Positions 16,965-25,353 of a stretch of 64,000 bases of DNA are shown in pieces; position 1 is the first letter of the stretch, and each line of letters opens with the position of its first letter. The position numbers were made by a program, and so were the translations under genes. Origin of the DNA: Bacillus marasmi (GTDB lineage Bacteria > Bacillota > Bacilli > Bacillales > Cytobacillaceae); assembly GCF_902168435.1 (NCBI RefSeq), contig NZ_LR656164.1, forward strand, positions 1 through 64,000, written 5' to 3'. Under the pieces are notes generated by a model. The model saw nothing but the letters and a program-made list of their open reading frames with translations, did not search any database and was not told the origin of the DNA.

Positions 16965-18098
16965 CTATTTTCCCTGACAAAAATCAACCAAAGCTTCCAC
17001 CAACAAATCTACCTCTTGAATACTATTCATATATGAAAAGCTGACCCGCAAAGCGCTATCAGCTAGCTCACGAGTTAAACCAAGTGATTCTAGCATCGAT
17101 GGACCACGCGATCGATTCCCTTTGCAGGCCGCCGCACTTGAAATGAAAATATCCCTCGTGCTAAGGTACTCAACAACTTCTCGATTAGGTATTCCAGGCA
17201 ATGAAAAATTGACAATATGCGGTGCACCAAATTTGCTCGAATTAATGACCACATCCGGAATTCCTGCCAACAAAGCCTTAATGCAATAATCCCGAAGCTT
17301 CAACATATGAAGTTGGTCTTCAAATCGATTTTCGAACGTCAACCGTACTGCCTCGCCAAAACCAGCTATTAAAGGTGTGCTCTCCGTCCCGGAACGCAAA
17401 CCGTTTTCCTGACCACCGCCAAGATTAAGCGAGAACATATTTACACCGTTTCTTACGTAAAGCGCACCAATGCCCTTTGGTCCGTGAATTTTATGTGCAC
17501 TTATGCTGATTAAGTCAGCGCCAATACTTGCAGCTGTGAAATCCATTTTTCCATATCCTTGTACTGCATCACAATGCAGGAGAGCAGGAGAATTTTTTCG
17601 AGCAATGATCTGCTTTATTTTTTCAATTGGAAAAATACATCCTAGCTCATTATTGACGAGCATTGCACTGACTAGCACTGTTCGTTCGTTAATGGCAGCA
17701 TCTAATTCCTCTAGGTCAAGCTCACCACGTGGAGCAGAAACATACTCAACCTCCCAGCCTTGCCGTTTTAAATCGCGAATCGTCTTAATAACTGCCGGGT
17801 GTTCGGCAACAGTAGTGACGATGCGGTTGCCACGCTTCGAATTCGCGAGGCAAGCTCCTTTGATGGCCAGGTTGTCAGATTCAGTTCCGCCTGAGGTGAA
17901 ATATATTTCATCATTTTTAACAGAGAGAGATTTTGCAATCAACTGTCGCGCAAGCTCAATCATGCTTCGGCTCTCTTGACCAAGACGATGGTAGGACGAC
18001 GGGTTTCCATAAACCTCCGTTAGTATTTTTACGATTTTAGTTGTTACTTCCAGATATGGTTTTGTTGTTGCGCTATTATCTAAGTAGATTTCCGCCAT
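16965..18098 (-). CDS. cysteine desulfurase (NifS/IscS type)
   Basis: A 377-residue PLP enzyme that removes sulfur from L-cysteine for Fe-S clusters or thio-cofactors. It begins AEIYLDNSATTKP. The PLP lysine is in SISAHKIHGPKG near residue 200, with the upstream TSGGTESDNLA, AEHPAV and LHCDAVQGYG motifs. The mobile-loop cysteine is in SSAAACKGNRSRG near residue 325, in a loop different from the SSGSACSS of classical IscS. No scaffold or MnmA/ThiI partner lies next to it. ATG 18098 follows a GAAGG-type site. Confidence 0.93.
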   Translation of the reverse strand: MAEIYLDNSATTKPYLEVTTKIVKILTEVYGNPSSYHRLGQESRSMIELARQLIAKSLSVKNDEIYFTSGGTESDNLAIKGACLANSKRGNRIVTTVAEHPAVIKTIRDLKRQGWEVEYVSAPRGELDLEELDAAINERTVLVSAMLVNNELGCIFPIEKIKQIIARKNSPALLHCDAVQGYGKMDFTAASIGADLISISAHKIHGPKGIGALYVRNGVNMFSLNLGGGQENGLRSGTESTPLIAGFGEAVRLTFENRFEDQLHMLKLRDYCIKALLAGIPDVVINSSKFGAPHIVNFSLPGIPNREVVEYLSTRDIFISSAAACKGNRSRGPSMLESLGLTRELADSALRVSFSYMNSIQEVDLLVEALVDFCQGK

Positions 18099-18283
18099 CC
18101 TGTTACCTTCTTCCTTTTCAACATACCATTTCTAAATCTGTTATTATCCATAAATATCTTAGCAATTAAAAGCGGATTTTGTAAAATTAACAGTTAAATT
18201 GGAAATAACTAGTTCGTTTAAATTGACAGAAAATTCAATTATAATTAAAGGGATACATCTTACTTGTAAAAGGAGGAGAAATC

Positions 18284-19252
18284 TTGTCAGATAAAATTCC
18301 ATCAACCATATCAACTCAATTGGAACTTCCGGTTATTAGTGCTCCGATGTTCCTAGTTTCTAGTCCGGAAATGGTCATCGCAGGCTGTAAGGCTGGTATT
18401 ATTGGCTCCTTCCCATTGGCAAACGCCCGAACCGAAGCGGATTTAGAGGCTTGGATGTCTCGAATAACAAGTGCGCTTGATGAAGCAAAGCGTTTAGAGC
18501 CACATCGGAAAATTGCACCATGGGCAGTGAATCTAGTAGTTCATCGAACAAACAAACGATATCAGCAAGATATTAAATTTATTGAAAAGTACCAGCCTCC
18601 CATTGTCATCACATCTCTTGGTGATCCAAGTCAGGTGGTTGAAATCGTACATAGTTATGGCGGACTCGTCTTTTCGGATGTCGTCAATCTAGTTCACGCA
18701 AAGAAGGCTGCTGAAAAAGGTACAGATGGGTTAATTCTTGTATGTACCGGTGCTGGCGGACACGCTGGATCATTAAATCCATTTGCTTTTATTAGCGCGG
18801 TAAAGGAATTTTGGAATGGGATTACAATTCTTTCTGGTGGGATTTCTAATGGACAAGATATTGCGGCAGCTCAGCTGCTTGGGGCAGATTTAGTATATAT
18901 GGGAACGAGATTCATTGCAGTCGAGGAGAGCTTGGCTAGTGATGCTTACCGTCAAATGCTGGTTGAATCTACGATGGAAGATGTGCTTTACACCGATGCT
19001 TTTAGTGGAATTGGGGCAAATTACCTTTTGCCAAGTATTGAGAGAGCTGGTCTAAATCCGCAAAATTTAATCAAAAAGGATTCATTCGACTGGTCAAATT
19101 ATAAAAGCGAAAACGGTCCAAAGCCATGGAAGGATATTTGGTCAGCTGGACAAGGGGTCGGAGCGATAAAAAGAATTGAAACAGTTGCAGAAGTAGTTGA
19201 AAAACTTAAGGAAGATTATGCAATTGCTGCAAGAACTGCAAATAACGCTTAA
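18284..19252 (+). CDS. nitronate monooxygenase
   Basis: A 322-residue FMN-dependent TIM-barrel enzyme of the nitronate monooxygenase (former 2-nitropropane dioxygenase) family, which detoxifies propionate-3-nitronate and related nitronates. Visible motifs are PVISAPMFLVSSPEMV at the N-terminus, CTGAGGHAGSLNPFAF with the catalytic His near residue 155, and the FMN phosphate site LSGGISNGQDIAAAQLLGA with DLVYMGTRF. TTG 18284 lies after AAAGGAGGAG. It stands alone and is followed by a terminator. Confidence 0.9.
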   Translation: MSDKIPSTISTQLELPVISAPMFLVSSPEMVIAGCKAGIIGSFPLANARTEADLEAWMSRITSALDEAKRLEPHRKIAPWAVNLVVHRTNKRYQQDIKFIEKYQPPIVITSLGDPSQVVEIVHSYGGLVFSDVVNLVHAKKAAEKGTDGLILVCTGAGGHAGSLNPFAFISAVKEFWNGITILSGGISNGQDIAAAQLLGADLVYMGTRFIAVEESLASDAYRQMLVESTMEDVLYTDAFSGIGANYLLPSIERAGLNPQNLIKKDSFDWSNYKSENGPKPWKDIWSAGQGVGAIKRIETVAEVVEKLKEDYAIAARTANNA

Positions 19253-19264
19253 TAATCTAAAAAG

Positions 19265-19300
19265 GACAGGTATCTCCACTTGTGTGAGGTACCTGTCTTT
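19265..19300 (+). terminator. terminator after nitronate monooxygenase
   Basis: GACAGGTA-TCTC pairs with GAGG-TACCTGTC across a short loop, followed by TTTATTATTT. Confidence 0.75.
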
Positions 19301-19308
19301 ATTATTTA

Positions 19309-19668
19309 TTAGTATCCAACTTCCACTGAGGCAACGACAATGTACATTAAGTCGTTTTTGTCACCCTTTTCCTCGATGACAATTCCGCTTGTTGTTAGCA
19401 TCCCGCCATCCATTACTTCAACAGTCACTTGACCGTAGGGTAAGGCTGCTTTTACTGTTTCGATATTAAGGTTTTCCTTTTCACAGGGAACCGCAAGCTT
19501 TACATTGACCTTCATATTCTCGAGGCTGTTTCCTGGCAGGACTGAACGGATGCCTGGCATAGAATTAAAATGAATTGCATTTTTGATCGCGCGTACTGCC
19601 GCCTTTGTGATGTTTTGACCATGTACGTCGATGCCCATCCCTGTTTCAATAAACATGATTTTTTCCAT
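19309..19668 (-). CDS. Lin0512-type conserved hypothetical protein
   Basis: A 119-residue protein matching, by overall pattern, the conserved Lin0512/YqgV-like hypothetical family: IETGMGIDVHGQNITKAAVRAIKNAIHFNSMPGI, a central VNVKLAVPC, and GGMLTTSGIVIEEKGDKNDLMYIVVASVEVGY at the end. Family members are small oligomeric proteins of unknown function. It is convergent with nitronate monooxygenase and shares the terminator between them. A link to nitronate chemistry is not supported by anything I can see. Confidence 0.75.
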   Translation of the reverse strand: MEKIMFIETGMGIDVHGQNITKAAVRAIKNAIHFNSMPGIRSVLPGNSLENMKVNVKLAVPCEKENLNIETVKAALPYGQVTVEVMDGGMLTTSGIVIEEKGDKNDLMYIVVASVEVGY

Positions 19669-19798
19669 AAATGCGTCACTATCCTTTCCGAATGCTTATC
19701 CTCTTTATTGTAGCCTGTTTTTGTTGATTTTTGGTAATGTATTAGAATTTTTTTACCTAACATACACTCTTCTTAACAAGAAGAAGAGGAGAGATAAA

Positions 19799-20164
19799 AT
19801 GAATGCGCAAATGCAAAAAGCAAACCTACTTGCTGATAATATACAGGAATTTATTCGGTATGTTCCAAGGCTTGAGAGGCTGCGAAATACCTTGGATATT
19901 AATCGAGATAAGCTATATCAAATCAAGCTCTATATTGAGGAATTTAAGTTTCAAATTTTAGCAGATGAACTCCACCGTATAAATCGCTTTGAATGGGATG
20001 AAAAATATACCTATTATCTAGTTGGTCAGTTTGTAAAGGGCATCGACATTATTGATGAGTATGTACATTACAATGAAAGTGAGCTTTTCTTCATTACCGC
20101 AAGACTCCACACCTTAAAGAACCTCTGTTCATTATTTCAAAATCAAGATGTTGTGAATGATTGA
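19799..20164 (+). CDS. hypothetical cytoplasmic helical protein
   Basis: A 121-residue, largely alpha-helical, charged protein with no signal sequence or membrane segment. The reading frame is open further upstream, but ATG 19799 directly follows AGAGGAGAGATAAA, and the upstream part would overlap the divergent Lin0512-type gene. The C-terminal half contains the pattern YLVGQFVKGIDIIDEYVHY. I do not recognise the family. It is followed within about 90 bases by a HesB-like gene, with which it may be co-transcribed. Confidence 0.65.
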   Translation: MNAQMQKANLLADNIQEFIRYVPRLERLRNTLDINRDKLYQIKLYIEEFKFQILADELHRINRFEWDEKYTYYLVGQFVKGIDIIDEYVHYNESELFFITARLHTLKNLCSLFQNQDVVND

Positions 20165-20256
20165 TGCCGTTTTTGAATGCCACAACAGCTTTTATGGGAA
20201 TATTAAATCGAATCAATAAAACGTATTCATTTTTCCAAATGAAAGAGGTGTTCCGA

Positions 20257-20544
20257 ATGAAAAAGTTGGAAGTGAGTCAAGAAGCTGCCGAGTGGTATAT
20301 CTCTGAGATGAATCTTAAAAAGGGGGATTATGTTCAGTTTGTTGTAAAAATATACGGTGGAATCCCGACGGCTCATCGTGATTATTATTTAGCAATTTCT
20401 CTAGGAAAGGAGGGAAATGTTGCTATTAAAGACGAGGTGGAAGGAATCACTTTTTATTTCAGTGATCAGGATGAATGGTTTTTGGAAAATCATGATTTGC
20501 TCATCATTAAGAAAAAAGATGAGGTCGAATACATCTTTACATAA
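20257..20544 (+). CDS. HesB/YneR-family protein without cysteines
   Basis: A 95-residue protein with the HesB/IscA-like fold pattern of the Bacillus YneR group: an N-terminal helix EAAEWYISEMNLKKGDYVQFVVKIYGG, strands, and SDQDEWFLENHDLLI. No Cys is present, so it cannot hold Fe-S clusters in the way A-type carriers do; this is typical of the YneR branch, whose function is unknown to me. ATG 20257 follows AAAGAGGTG. A longer frame starting at 20161 lacks a plausible ribosome binding site. Confidence 0.75.
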   Translation: MKKLEVSQEAAEWYISEMNLKKGDYVQFVVKIYGGIPTAHRDYYLAISLGKEGNVAIKDEVEGITFYFSDQDEWFLENHDLLIIKKKDEVEYIFT

Positions 20545-20648
20545 AACCTACAATCAGCAATAGGTAATACCTCCTTCTTGCATAAAAAATGGTTGTTAAC
20601 AAATGCTATTCATGATTGTTTTCAATTAAAAAGGAGGAGAAGATTACC

Positions 20649-21713
20649 TTGCATAATCAAAAGCATCTAAGAAAAATTTTCCGCCATACACTAATCGTTC
20701 TGTTTATGATCGGTCTTTCCGTCACTGGAACACATGAGGCTAATGCACAGGTTCAACAGGTACCGACTGCAAAACTTGCGGTTAATGGTAAAGCCGTGAA
20801 TGGTATTAATCCGATTAAAATTGATGGAGTTTATTATTTACCATTAATTCCACTTGCAAAAGCTTTAGGATACAACTATATAAAATTTGAAGAAAAGACA
20901 TTAACCTATCAAATCACTGATGGTTCTACCATTATTAGAACGACGATGGGCGGAACGAAAGCGAAGAAAGGGAATGAGTACGTAAACATAAAACCGCCAC
21001 GTTGGATACATAAGACGGCTTACGTATCTCTGCATGGAGGCGGCGCGCTGTTTAACGCATATATTACTTTTCAGCCAAGCAATGGCTCCATTCAAGTTCA
21101 AAAACCTGCACAAAAGTACATCGCTCATACCGGCGATAGTTTATACAATATTTCTCGACTCCATCACGTCACCATACCTGAGTTAAAAGCTGCCAATAAA
21201 CTAACTTCAGATATTGTGAAGGATGGTCAAGAATTTGTGATTCCACCTCGTGATCAGGCGAAAGAAATGGAGCCTGCGAAGGAGCATAAGCCGGTTAAAA
21301 ATACCAATCATATGACGGTTGCCACTCAGAGACAAAAAGTTTTAAATCAGGCAAAACTTTATATTGGTGCAGCATATAAATTTGGTGCAACTCTAGCAGA
21401 GGCTCCAAAATATTTTGACTGTTCTTCTTATACTCAACTTGTTTTTGGAAAAAACGGCATTACACTTCCTCGCGTTTCTAGAGATCAAGCTAGCCGTGGG
21501 ACTACTGTTTCACAGTTGGAAGCTGGAGACTTAATGTTCTTTACGCAAAAGGATTTATACTCTGATGGACGTGTCGGTCATGTTGGGATCTATATGGGGG
21601 ATGGAAGCATGATACACGCATCTACTTCAAAAGGAGTAACCATCACAAAAAATGTCCTACAAAATCCTTACTGGAAGCAAAATTATCTCTATTCAAAAAG
21701 AGTTATTTTTTAA
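20649..21713 (+). CDS. secreted cell-wall hydrolase: Cu-amine-oxidase-like, LysM, NlpC/P60
   Basis: A 354-residue exported endopeptidase of the NlpC/P60 class, which cuts peptide bonds in peptidoglycan stems. The signal peptide covers about residues 1-34 (LIVLFMIGLSVTGTHEANAQ). A copper-amine-oxidase N-terminal-like domain lies around 40-150, a LysM around 160-205 (YIAHTGDSLYNISRLHH), a charged linker with Glu, Pro and Lys around 210-235, and NlpC/P60 around 240-354. The catalytic Cys is in YFDCSSYTQ, with His in RVGHVGIYMGDG and a further HAST. TTG 20649 has AGGAGGAG upstream, better placed than the frame start at 20616. A hairpin follows. Confidence 0.9.
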   Translation: MHNQKHLRKIFRHTLIVLFMIGLSVTGTHEANAQVQQVPTAKLAVNGKAVNGINPIKIDGVYYLPLIPLAKALGYNYIKFEEKTLTYQITDGSTIIRTTMGGTKAKKGNEYVNIKPPRWIHKTAYVSLHGGGALFNAYITFQPSNGSIQVQKPAQKYIAHTGDSLYNISRLHHVTIPELKAANKLTSDIVKDGQEFVIPPRDQAKEMEPAKEHKPVKNTNHMTVATQRQKVLNQAKLYIGAAYKFGATLAEAPKYFDCSSYTQLVFGKNGITLPRVSRDQASRGTTVSQLEAGDLMFFTQKDLYSDGRVGHVGIYMGDGSMIHASTSKGVTITKNVLQNPYWKQNYLYSKRVIF

Positions 21714-21720
21714 AATATTT

Positions 21721-21745
21721 AAAGCTGTCATAGTCGACAGCTTTT
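21721..21745 (+). terminator. terminator after the NlpC/P60 gene
   Basis: AAAGCTGTC pairs with GACAGCTTT across a six-base loop, followed by TCTTTTTG. Confidence 0.8.
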
Positions 21746-21836
21746 CTTTTTGTAAGAAAATTTGTAAAATGGAAGGTATCCACGACGTACAATGTCAAAA
21801 AATCTGATATGATGGTAAAAAAGGGGGAAAAGGTTT

Positions 21837-22793
21837 ATGGAAAATAAAACAAAAATATTAGACTGTACCATTCGCGATGGTGGTTTAGTTAATAACTGGG
21901 ATTTCAGTATTGAGTTTGTACAAGACTTATACAACGGCTTAAATGAAGCTGGTGTAGAATATATGGAAATTGGTTACAAAAATTCTGCGAAACTCCTTAA
22001 TGCTACTGAGCCCAATCCTTGGAGATTCCTCGATGATGATTTCCTTAAAGAAGTAATTCCGGTAAAAAAGAAAACGAAGCTTTCAGCACTAGTTGATATT
22101 GGTCGTGTAGACCCAGAAGACATTCTTCCAAGAGAGCAAAGTGTACTAGATATGATTCGTGTAGCTTGCTACATTCGTGAAGTGGACAAGGGGTTAGAGC
22201 TCGTGCAAATGTTCCATGATTTAGGCTATGAGACTACCCTTAATATTATGGCGCTTTCCAGTGCACCAGAACGTCAGCTTATTGATGCGTTCGAAATGAT
22301 TAAAGAAAGCCCAGTTGATGTTGTTTACATCGTTGACTCTTTTGGTAGCTTAGATCCTCAGGATATCGCTCATCAAGTAAAGAAATTCCGCGAAATGCTT
22401 CCAAACAAGCGTCTTGGAGTTCATACTCATAACAACATGCAGCTTGCATTTGCTAATACCATTTCTGCAATGAAAAATGGCGTAGAATTCCTTGATGCAT
22501 CTGTTTATGGAATGGGACGTGCTGCTGGGAACTGTAACACCGAGCTTCTTGTAAGCTACATACCAAAAACAAGCTATGAGCTAAAACCAGTACTAGGTGT
22601 TATTGAAAAACATATGCTAGAAATGCGCGAAAAATGGGAGTGGGGCTACATCATTCCTTACATGATTTCTGGTGTATTAAACGAACATCCACGTGTGGCT
22701 ATGGCTTACCGTAACAGCCCTGAGCGTGACGAATTCGTAAACTTTTATGATAAAGTAACATCACCTGAAGTATCTGTAGCACGTGCAAAATAA
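21837..22793 (+). CDS. HMGL-like TIM-barrel aldolase-family protein
   Basis: A 318-residue protein of the DRE-TIM metallolyase superfamily (4-hydroxy-2-oxovalerate aldolase/HMG-CoA lyase-like). The divalent-metal and catalytic motifs are CTIRDGG near residue 10, EIGYKNS near 43, YIVDSFGSLDP near 167, and VHTHNNMQLAFANT near 200, with MGRAAGNC near 228. Length and composition match an uncharacterised Bacillus aldolase-domain family. The substrate is unknown and no acetaldehyde dehydrogenase partner is nearby. ATG 21837 lies after AAAGGGGGAAAAGG. Terminator follows. Confidence 0.85.
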   Translation: MENKTKILDCTIRDGGLVNNWDFSIEFVQDLYNGLNEAGVEYMEIGYKNSAKLLNATEPNPWRFLDDDFLKEVIPVKKKTKLSALVDIGRVDPEDILPREQSVLDMIRVACYIREVDKGLELVQMFHDLGYETTLNIMALSSAPERQLIDAFEMIKESPVDVVYIVDSFGSLDPQDIAHQVKKFREMLPNKRLGVHTHNNMQLAFANTISAMKNGVEFLDASVYGMGRAAGNCNTELLVSYIPKTSYELKPVLGVIEKHMLEMREKWEWGYIIPYMISGVLNEHPRVAMAYRNSPERDEFVNFYDKVTSPEVSVARAK

Positions 22794-22807
22794 AAGGAAC
22801 AATATCC

Positions 22808-22845
22808 AAAGGCATCCTTCCTCAATTGATGAAGGGTGCCTTTTT
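22808..22845 (+). terminator. terminator after the aldolase-family gene
   Basis: AAAGGCATCCTTC pairs with GAAGGGTGCCTTT, followed by TTG. Confidence 0.8.
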
Positions 22846-22925
22846 GTCTACCTTGACAATCTTTCAAATGTTGCAAACCAACAATATGAGATTGTCGACA
22901 CTACAGTAAAGCTGAAATAACGCTA

Positions 22926-22953
22926 AGCCCGGGAATACTATTATGCCCGGGCT
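22926..22953 (-). terminator. GC-rich hairpin downstream of the 22988-23803 gene
   Basis: AGCCCGGG/CCCGGGCT has an 11-12 base loop. It sits just after the minus-strand stop and is probably a terminator, though the T tract is poor. Confidence 0.5.
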
Positions 22954-22987
22954 ATTTTCCATTTATGGAGTTATTTCACCACCACTA

Positions 22988-23803
22988 TTATTTCTTCGGC
23001 TTCACATGGGTTACGAGACCATCATAATTTGTAATATAAAAATCTATCTGTGGCACTTCTTCTAATAAATGCTCCTGCACTAGTAAGTAGCCATTAACGC
23101 GACGCAAATGATCGTAAGGCAGTAGCGGGTATTCTTTTTTCTCACGTACATAGGCATCAACTGCTTTTTGGACCTTATCCATTAATGGAGGGATATGGGC
23201 CTCATGTTCCTCGAAAATCTCATAGGTTTCCTTAGACATAAAAAATTTTTGTGTAGGTTTTCTAGGAAGGTATCTAAGTAATTGGGAAAAATCAATGCTG
23301 TAGTCTTCGTTTACGAGGATTGTGCGGTATGTTCCATCTGGGAGGTTGTCAGAAAATTTACGAACCGCTTTAATAACATCTTCCTTTGTAATATCATCCT
23401 TAAATTTATCGACGTCGTGTTTAGGGCTTTTCTTTTTTGATTTAAAAAATGAAAAAATCGAAGTTTCTTCCTTTGTATCGGAACCGCTTCCAAAAGTATA
23501 TATAGTGCGAGCAACTAACAACAAACAGCTTTTAGCCTGCAGTTCGGTAAAATACAACAAATCAAAGCTTAAGTGGATTTCTTCACGATCGTTGATAATG
23601 ATGGGTTCTACTGCGACCATAGCCTCTGAATATCCCTGTAAGCGGAGCTCCGCCTCGACCACTTTAGCTATTTCTGCTGAATTTCCAACCGGGACGATGA
23701 CTGTTGGAATTTCTCGATTCTCATCGTAGATAAAGCCTTCAGGTAGGTGGTCCTTTAAAAAGTACGTATATTCCCTTTGGAGATTTGCCTCATTTGATAA
23801 CAT
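22988..23803 (-). CDS. hypothetical cytoplasmic protein, unknown function
   Basis: A 271-residue soluble protein, acidic overall, with a basic segment FKSKKKSPKHDVDKFKDD near residues 118-136. It has no membrane segment or signal peptide. Its C-terminal pattern NGYLLVQEHLLEEVPQIDFYITNYDGLVTHVKP suggests a conserved Bacillus hypothetical family I cannot name with confidence. ATG 23803 is preceded on the minus strand by GGAGGCAATCCG. It is monocistronic, with a hairpin downstream and a long upstream gap shared with the response regulator gene. Confidence 0.65.
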   Translation of the reverse strand: MLSNEANLQREYTYFLKDHLPEGFIYDENREIPTVIVPVGNSAEIAKVVEAELRLQGYSEAMVAVEPIIINDREEIHLSFDLLYFTELQAKSCLLLVARTIYTFGSGSDTKEETSIFSFFKSKKKSPKHDVDKFKDDITKEDVIKAVRKFSDNLPDGTYRTILVNEDYSIDFSQLLRYLPRKPTQKFFMSKETYEIFEEHEAHIPPLMDKVQKAVDAYVREKKEYPLLPYDHLRRVNGYLLVQEHLLEEVPQIDFYITNYDGLVTHVKPKK

Positions 23804-24288
23804 CGGATTGCCTCCATTTCTCTAGTAAAATAATAATTTGAGTTAATCTAGGAAAATAGAATGTAATCATGATGTGCCTCTACTTCTATTTTACTCTCAA
23901 ATTCTACAAATGTGGCAATAATTTCTAAACATTCTTTGCCTAGTTTTTCCCATTATGATAAACACTACGAAACACTTATAAACAATGCGTAATAATGAAC
24001 ATTCCGGATAATAAAAAAGAATAATATCAAGAGCTTTTTTGAAAATCACCAAGAAAATAAATTAAATTTTACAAATTTGTTAATATTTGAAAAAACTAGA
24101 AATATATAACAATTAGCAAATAATTAAGTGTATAATGATATTCGGACATAGTTAGTGATGTTTATCACTATTATATCGAATCATTCTATTTTAAAATGAA
24201 CATTTGATGGCGAAATTGGTAACAATTACCTCGGTTGATAAGTAAGCGTTTCCAAAATGCTGTTTATTTCCATGGTAAGGAGGCAATT
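23804..24288. other. divergent intergenic region upstream of the response regulator
   Basis: Strongly AT-rich, 485 bases. The only structured element I can support is the palindrome at 24154-24169. A TATAAT at 24131-24136 sits just before it, without a clear -35. A short open frame before the response regulator (24235-24288) is not needed, since AAGGAGG precedes ATG 24289. Confidence 0.4.
24154..24169. promoter_or_regulatory. FNR/CRP/Rex-type palindrome upstream of response regulator
   Basis: AGTGATGTTTATCACT has exact 6-bp arms (7 with flanking T/A). It fits GTGA-N6-TCAC, the half-site pattern of FNR/CRP and, more loosely, Rex. Two more copies of the same AGTGAT-N4-ATCACT pattern lie at 32445 and 61987. 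Confidence 0.55.
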
Positions 24289-24906
24289 ATGGAAGACCCA
24301 ATTAATGTTGTGATAATTGATAATCATCCCTTTACGACGGAGGCCATTTCACATTTTTTCAAAAATGAAGAGATGGGGATTAAGGTGGTCGGTACGGTTA
24401 CAGATGGGAGGAAAGCGATCGATTTGATTAATGAGACAAGGCCGGATGTCATTGTAATGGAACCATACTTAACGAATATCAATGGAATAGATTTAGCTGA
24501 GGAGATAAGTGATAAGTATAAAGACAAAATAAAAATAGTCATATTTGCTAGCTATGCATGTGAGGAACTTACAAGAATCTTATATAAAATAGGCGTTCAC
24601 GCTGTTGTTCTTAAGGAAGAGCCGTTTAAAATGCTGATTAATGCAGTCAAGCAAAGCTATTTAGGTAATATATTGCTGTCTAATCGGAAAATATTTAAGC
24701 AAAATCATCATCAATTATCGATGACTGAAATAGAAATTCTCCAATTAATTTCTCAAGAGAAAAAGAACCATGAAATTGCCAAGCAATTAAATATGAGTAA
24801 ACGAACGGTTGAATACCATATAACCTCTATTTTTCAAAAGCTAGACGTGGATTCTAGGGTAGGTGCGATTATGAAGGGAGCACAAAAGGGCTTAATTTAC
24901 GTTTAA
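24289..24906 (+). CDS. ComA-like orphan response regulator (Glu at the phosphoacceptor position)
   Basis: A 205-residue REC-LuxR protein. The helix-turn-helix (SKRTVEYHITSIFQKLDVDSR, residues about 167-187) is strikingly similar to Bacillus subtilis ComA. In the receiver domain the expected phosphoacceptor Asp is Glu58 (VIVMEPYL) and the acidic pair is reduced to Asp11-Asn12. The switch Ser and the Lys of VVLKEEP are present. It therefore probably acts without ordinary phosphorylation, Glu perhaps mimicking the active state. ATG 24289 follows AAGGAGG. No histidine kinase or ComX/ComQ gene is nearby. A ComA-box-like site lies 45 bases after its stop, before two small peptide genes. Confidence 0.88.
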   Translation: MEDPINVVIIDNHPFTTEAISHFFKNEEMGIKVVGTVTDGRKAIDLINETRPDVIVMEPYLTNINGIDLAEEISDKYKDKIKIVIFASYACEELTRILYKIGVHAVVLKEEPFKMLINAVKQSYLGNILLSNRKIFKQNHHQLSMTEIEILQLISQEKKNHEIAKQLNMSKRTVEYHITSIFQKLDVDSRVGAIMKGAQKGLIYV

Positions 24907-24941
24907 GTCTGTTTGCAAAGCTAGATACAAAGATTTTTTTT

Positions 24942-24993
24942 TTGCGTTTATTGCGGAATCACGCAAAAAGAATACGAAAATTACCTCTATAAT
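24942..24993 (+). promoter_or_regulatory. ComA-box-like site and -10 element for the peptide genes
   Basis: TTGCGGAATCACGCAA at 24951-24966 matches the ComA dyad TTGCGG-N4-CCGCAA at 11 of 12 arm positions. A further half site, TTGCGT, lies at 24942-24947, giving three recognition elements as known for ComA targets. TATAAT at 24988-24993 follows at activator spacing, and the -35 region (AAAAAG) is poor, as expected for an activated promoter. The predicted transcript would begin near 25000. Confidence 0.65.
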
Positions 24994-25117
24994 TGTCGGA
25001 AAATACGATGTTTTGAAAAAATGATTAGGAATATGATGTATATAACAAATCGAAATGGTTTTAGGAAGAGTAAAATCAACCAGATTCATTTGTAATATGA
25101 GCTCGGAGGTGAAACAA

Positions 25118-25207
25118 ATGTTAGCATTAGGACTATCTTTAGCAGCAGTTCTTGATTTAACTCCAGTTGTAGGTCTTGTGGGTGCACTTTTAGGCGCATT
25201 ACTATAG
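25118..25207 (+). CDS. 29-residue hydrophobic peptide, copy 1
   Basis: Starts at ATG after a strong CGGAGGTGAAACAA. The peptide begins MLALGLSLAA and contains the core DLTPVVGLVGALLG. Its only charged residue is Asp13 (no Lys or Arg), it has one Pro16, and it is otherwise almost purely Leu, Ala, Val and Gly, long enough to span a membrane. It differs from copy 2 only at positions 11 (Val) and 27 (Ala). The high conservation, the duplicated SD sites and the ComA-like promoter indicate a real gene. It could be a secreted signal, toxin, surfactant-like peptide or membrane microprotein; no function is recognised. Confidence 0.75.
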   Translation: MLALGLSLAAVLDLTPVVGLVGALLGALL

Positions 25208-25238
25208 TTCTTTCTAAATAAAGATGGAGGTGAAATGA

Positions 25239-25328
25239 ATGTTAGCATTAGGATTATCTTTAGCAGCACTTCTTGATTTAACTCCAGTTGTAGGTCTTGT
25301 TGGCGCACTTCTAGGCGGATTACTATAA
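25239..25328 (+). CDS. 29-residue hydrophobic peptide, copy 2
   Basis: Tandem duplicate of the preceding gene, offset by 121 bases, with its own strong site ATGGAGGTGAAATGA. It has the same length and the same Asp13/Pro16, with Leu11 and Gly27 instead of Val and Ala. Most nucleotide differences between the copies are synonymous third-position changes (for example CTA/TTA, GTG/GTT, GGT/GGC), which argues for selection on the peptide rather than on RNA. A strong terminator follows at 25354. No processing protease or exporter gene is adjacent. Confidence 0.75.
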   Translation: MLALGLSLAALLDLTPVVGLVGALLGGLL

Positions 25329-25353
25329 TCCATACATAATAAGTTTTTTAATG

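Noticed and set aside
16945-16965. GGGTGCCACC as a T-box antiterminator remnant
   Set aside because: It sits downstream of both genes with no stem I, specifier loop or terminator partner; it is not a leader.
17503-17979. Long open frame on the plus strand inside the cysteine desulfurase gene
   Set aside because: It is antisense to a well-supported gene with conserved active-site motifs and has no ribosome binding site; it is a shadow.
24242-24257. AGTAAGCGTTTCCA as a cre site before the response regulator
   Set aside because: Two mismatches to the consensus, including one in the conserved right arm, and no carbon-catabolism link.
23804-24288. A ComX/ComQ or histidine-kinase gene near the ComA-like regulator
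   Set aside because: Neither the preceding gene (a soluble hypothetical) nor the gap contains a prenyltransferase, a short pheromone precursor with a Trp near its end, or a kinase.
25021-25095. 24-codon open frame in the leader of the tandem peptide transcript
   Set aside because: Preceded by no ribosome binding site and without a duplicated counterpart; may be chance.
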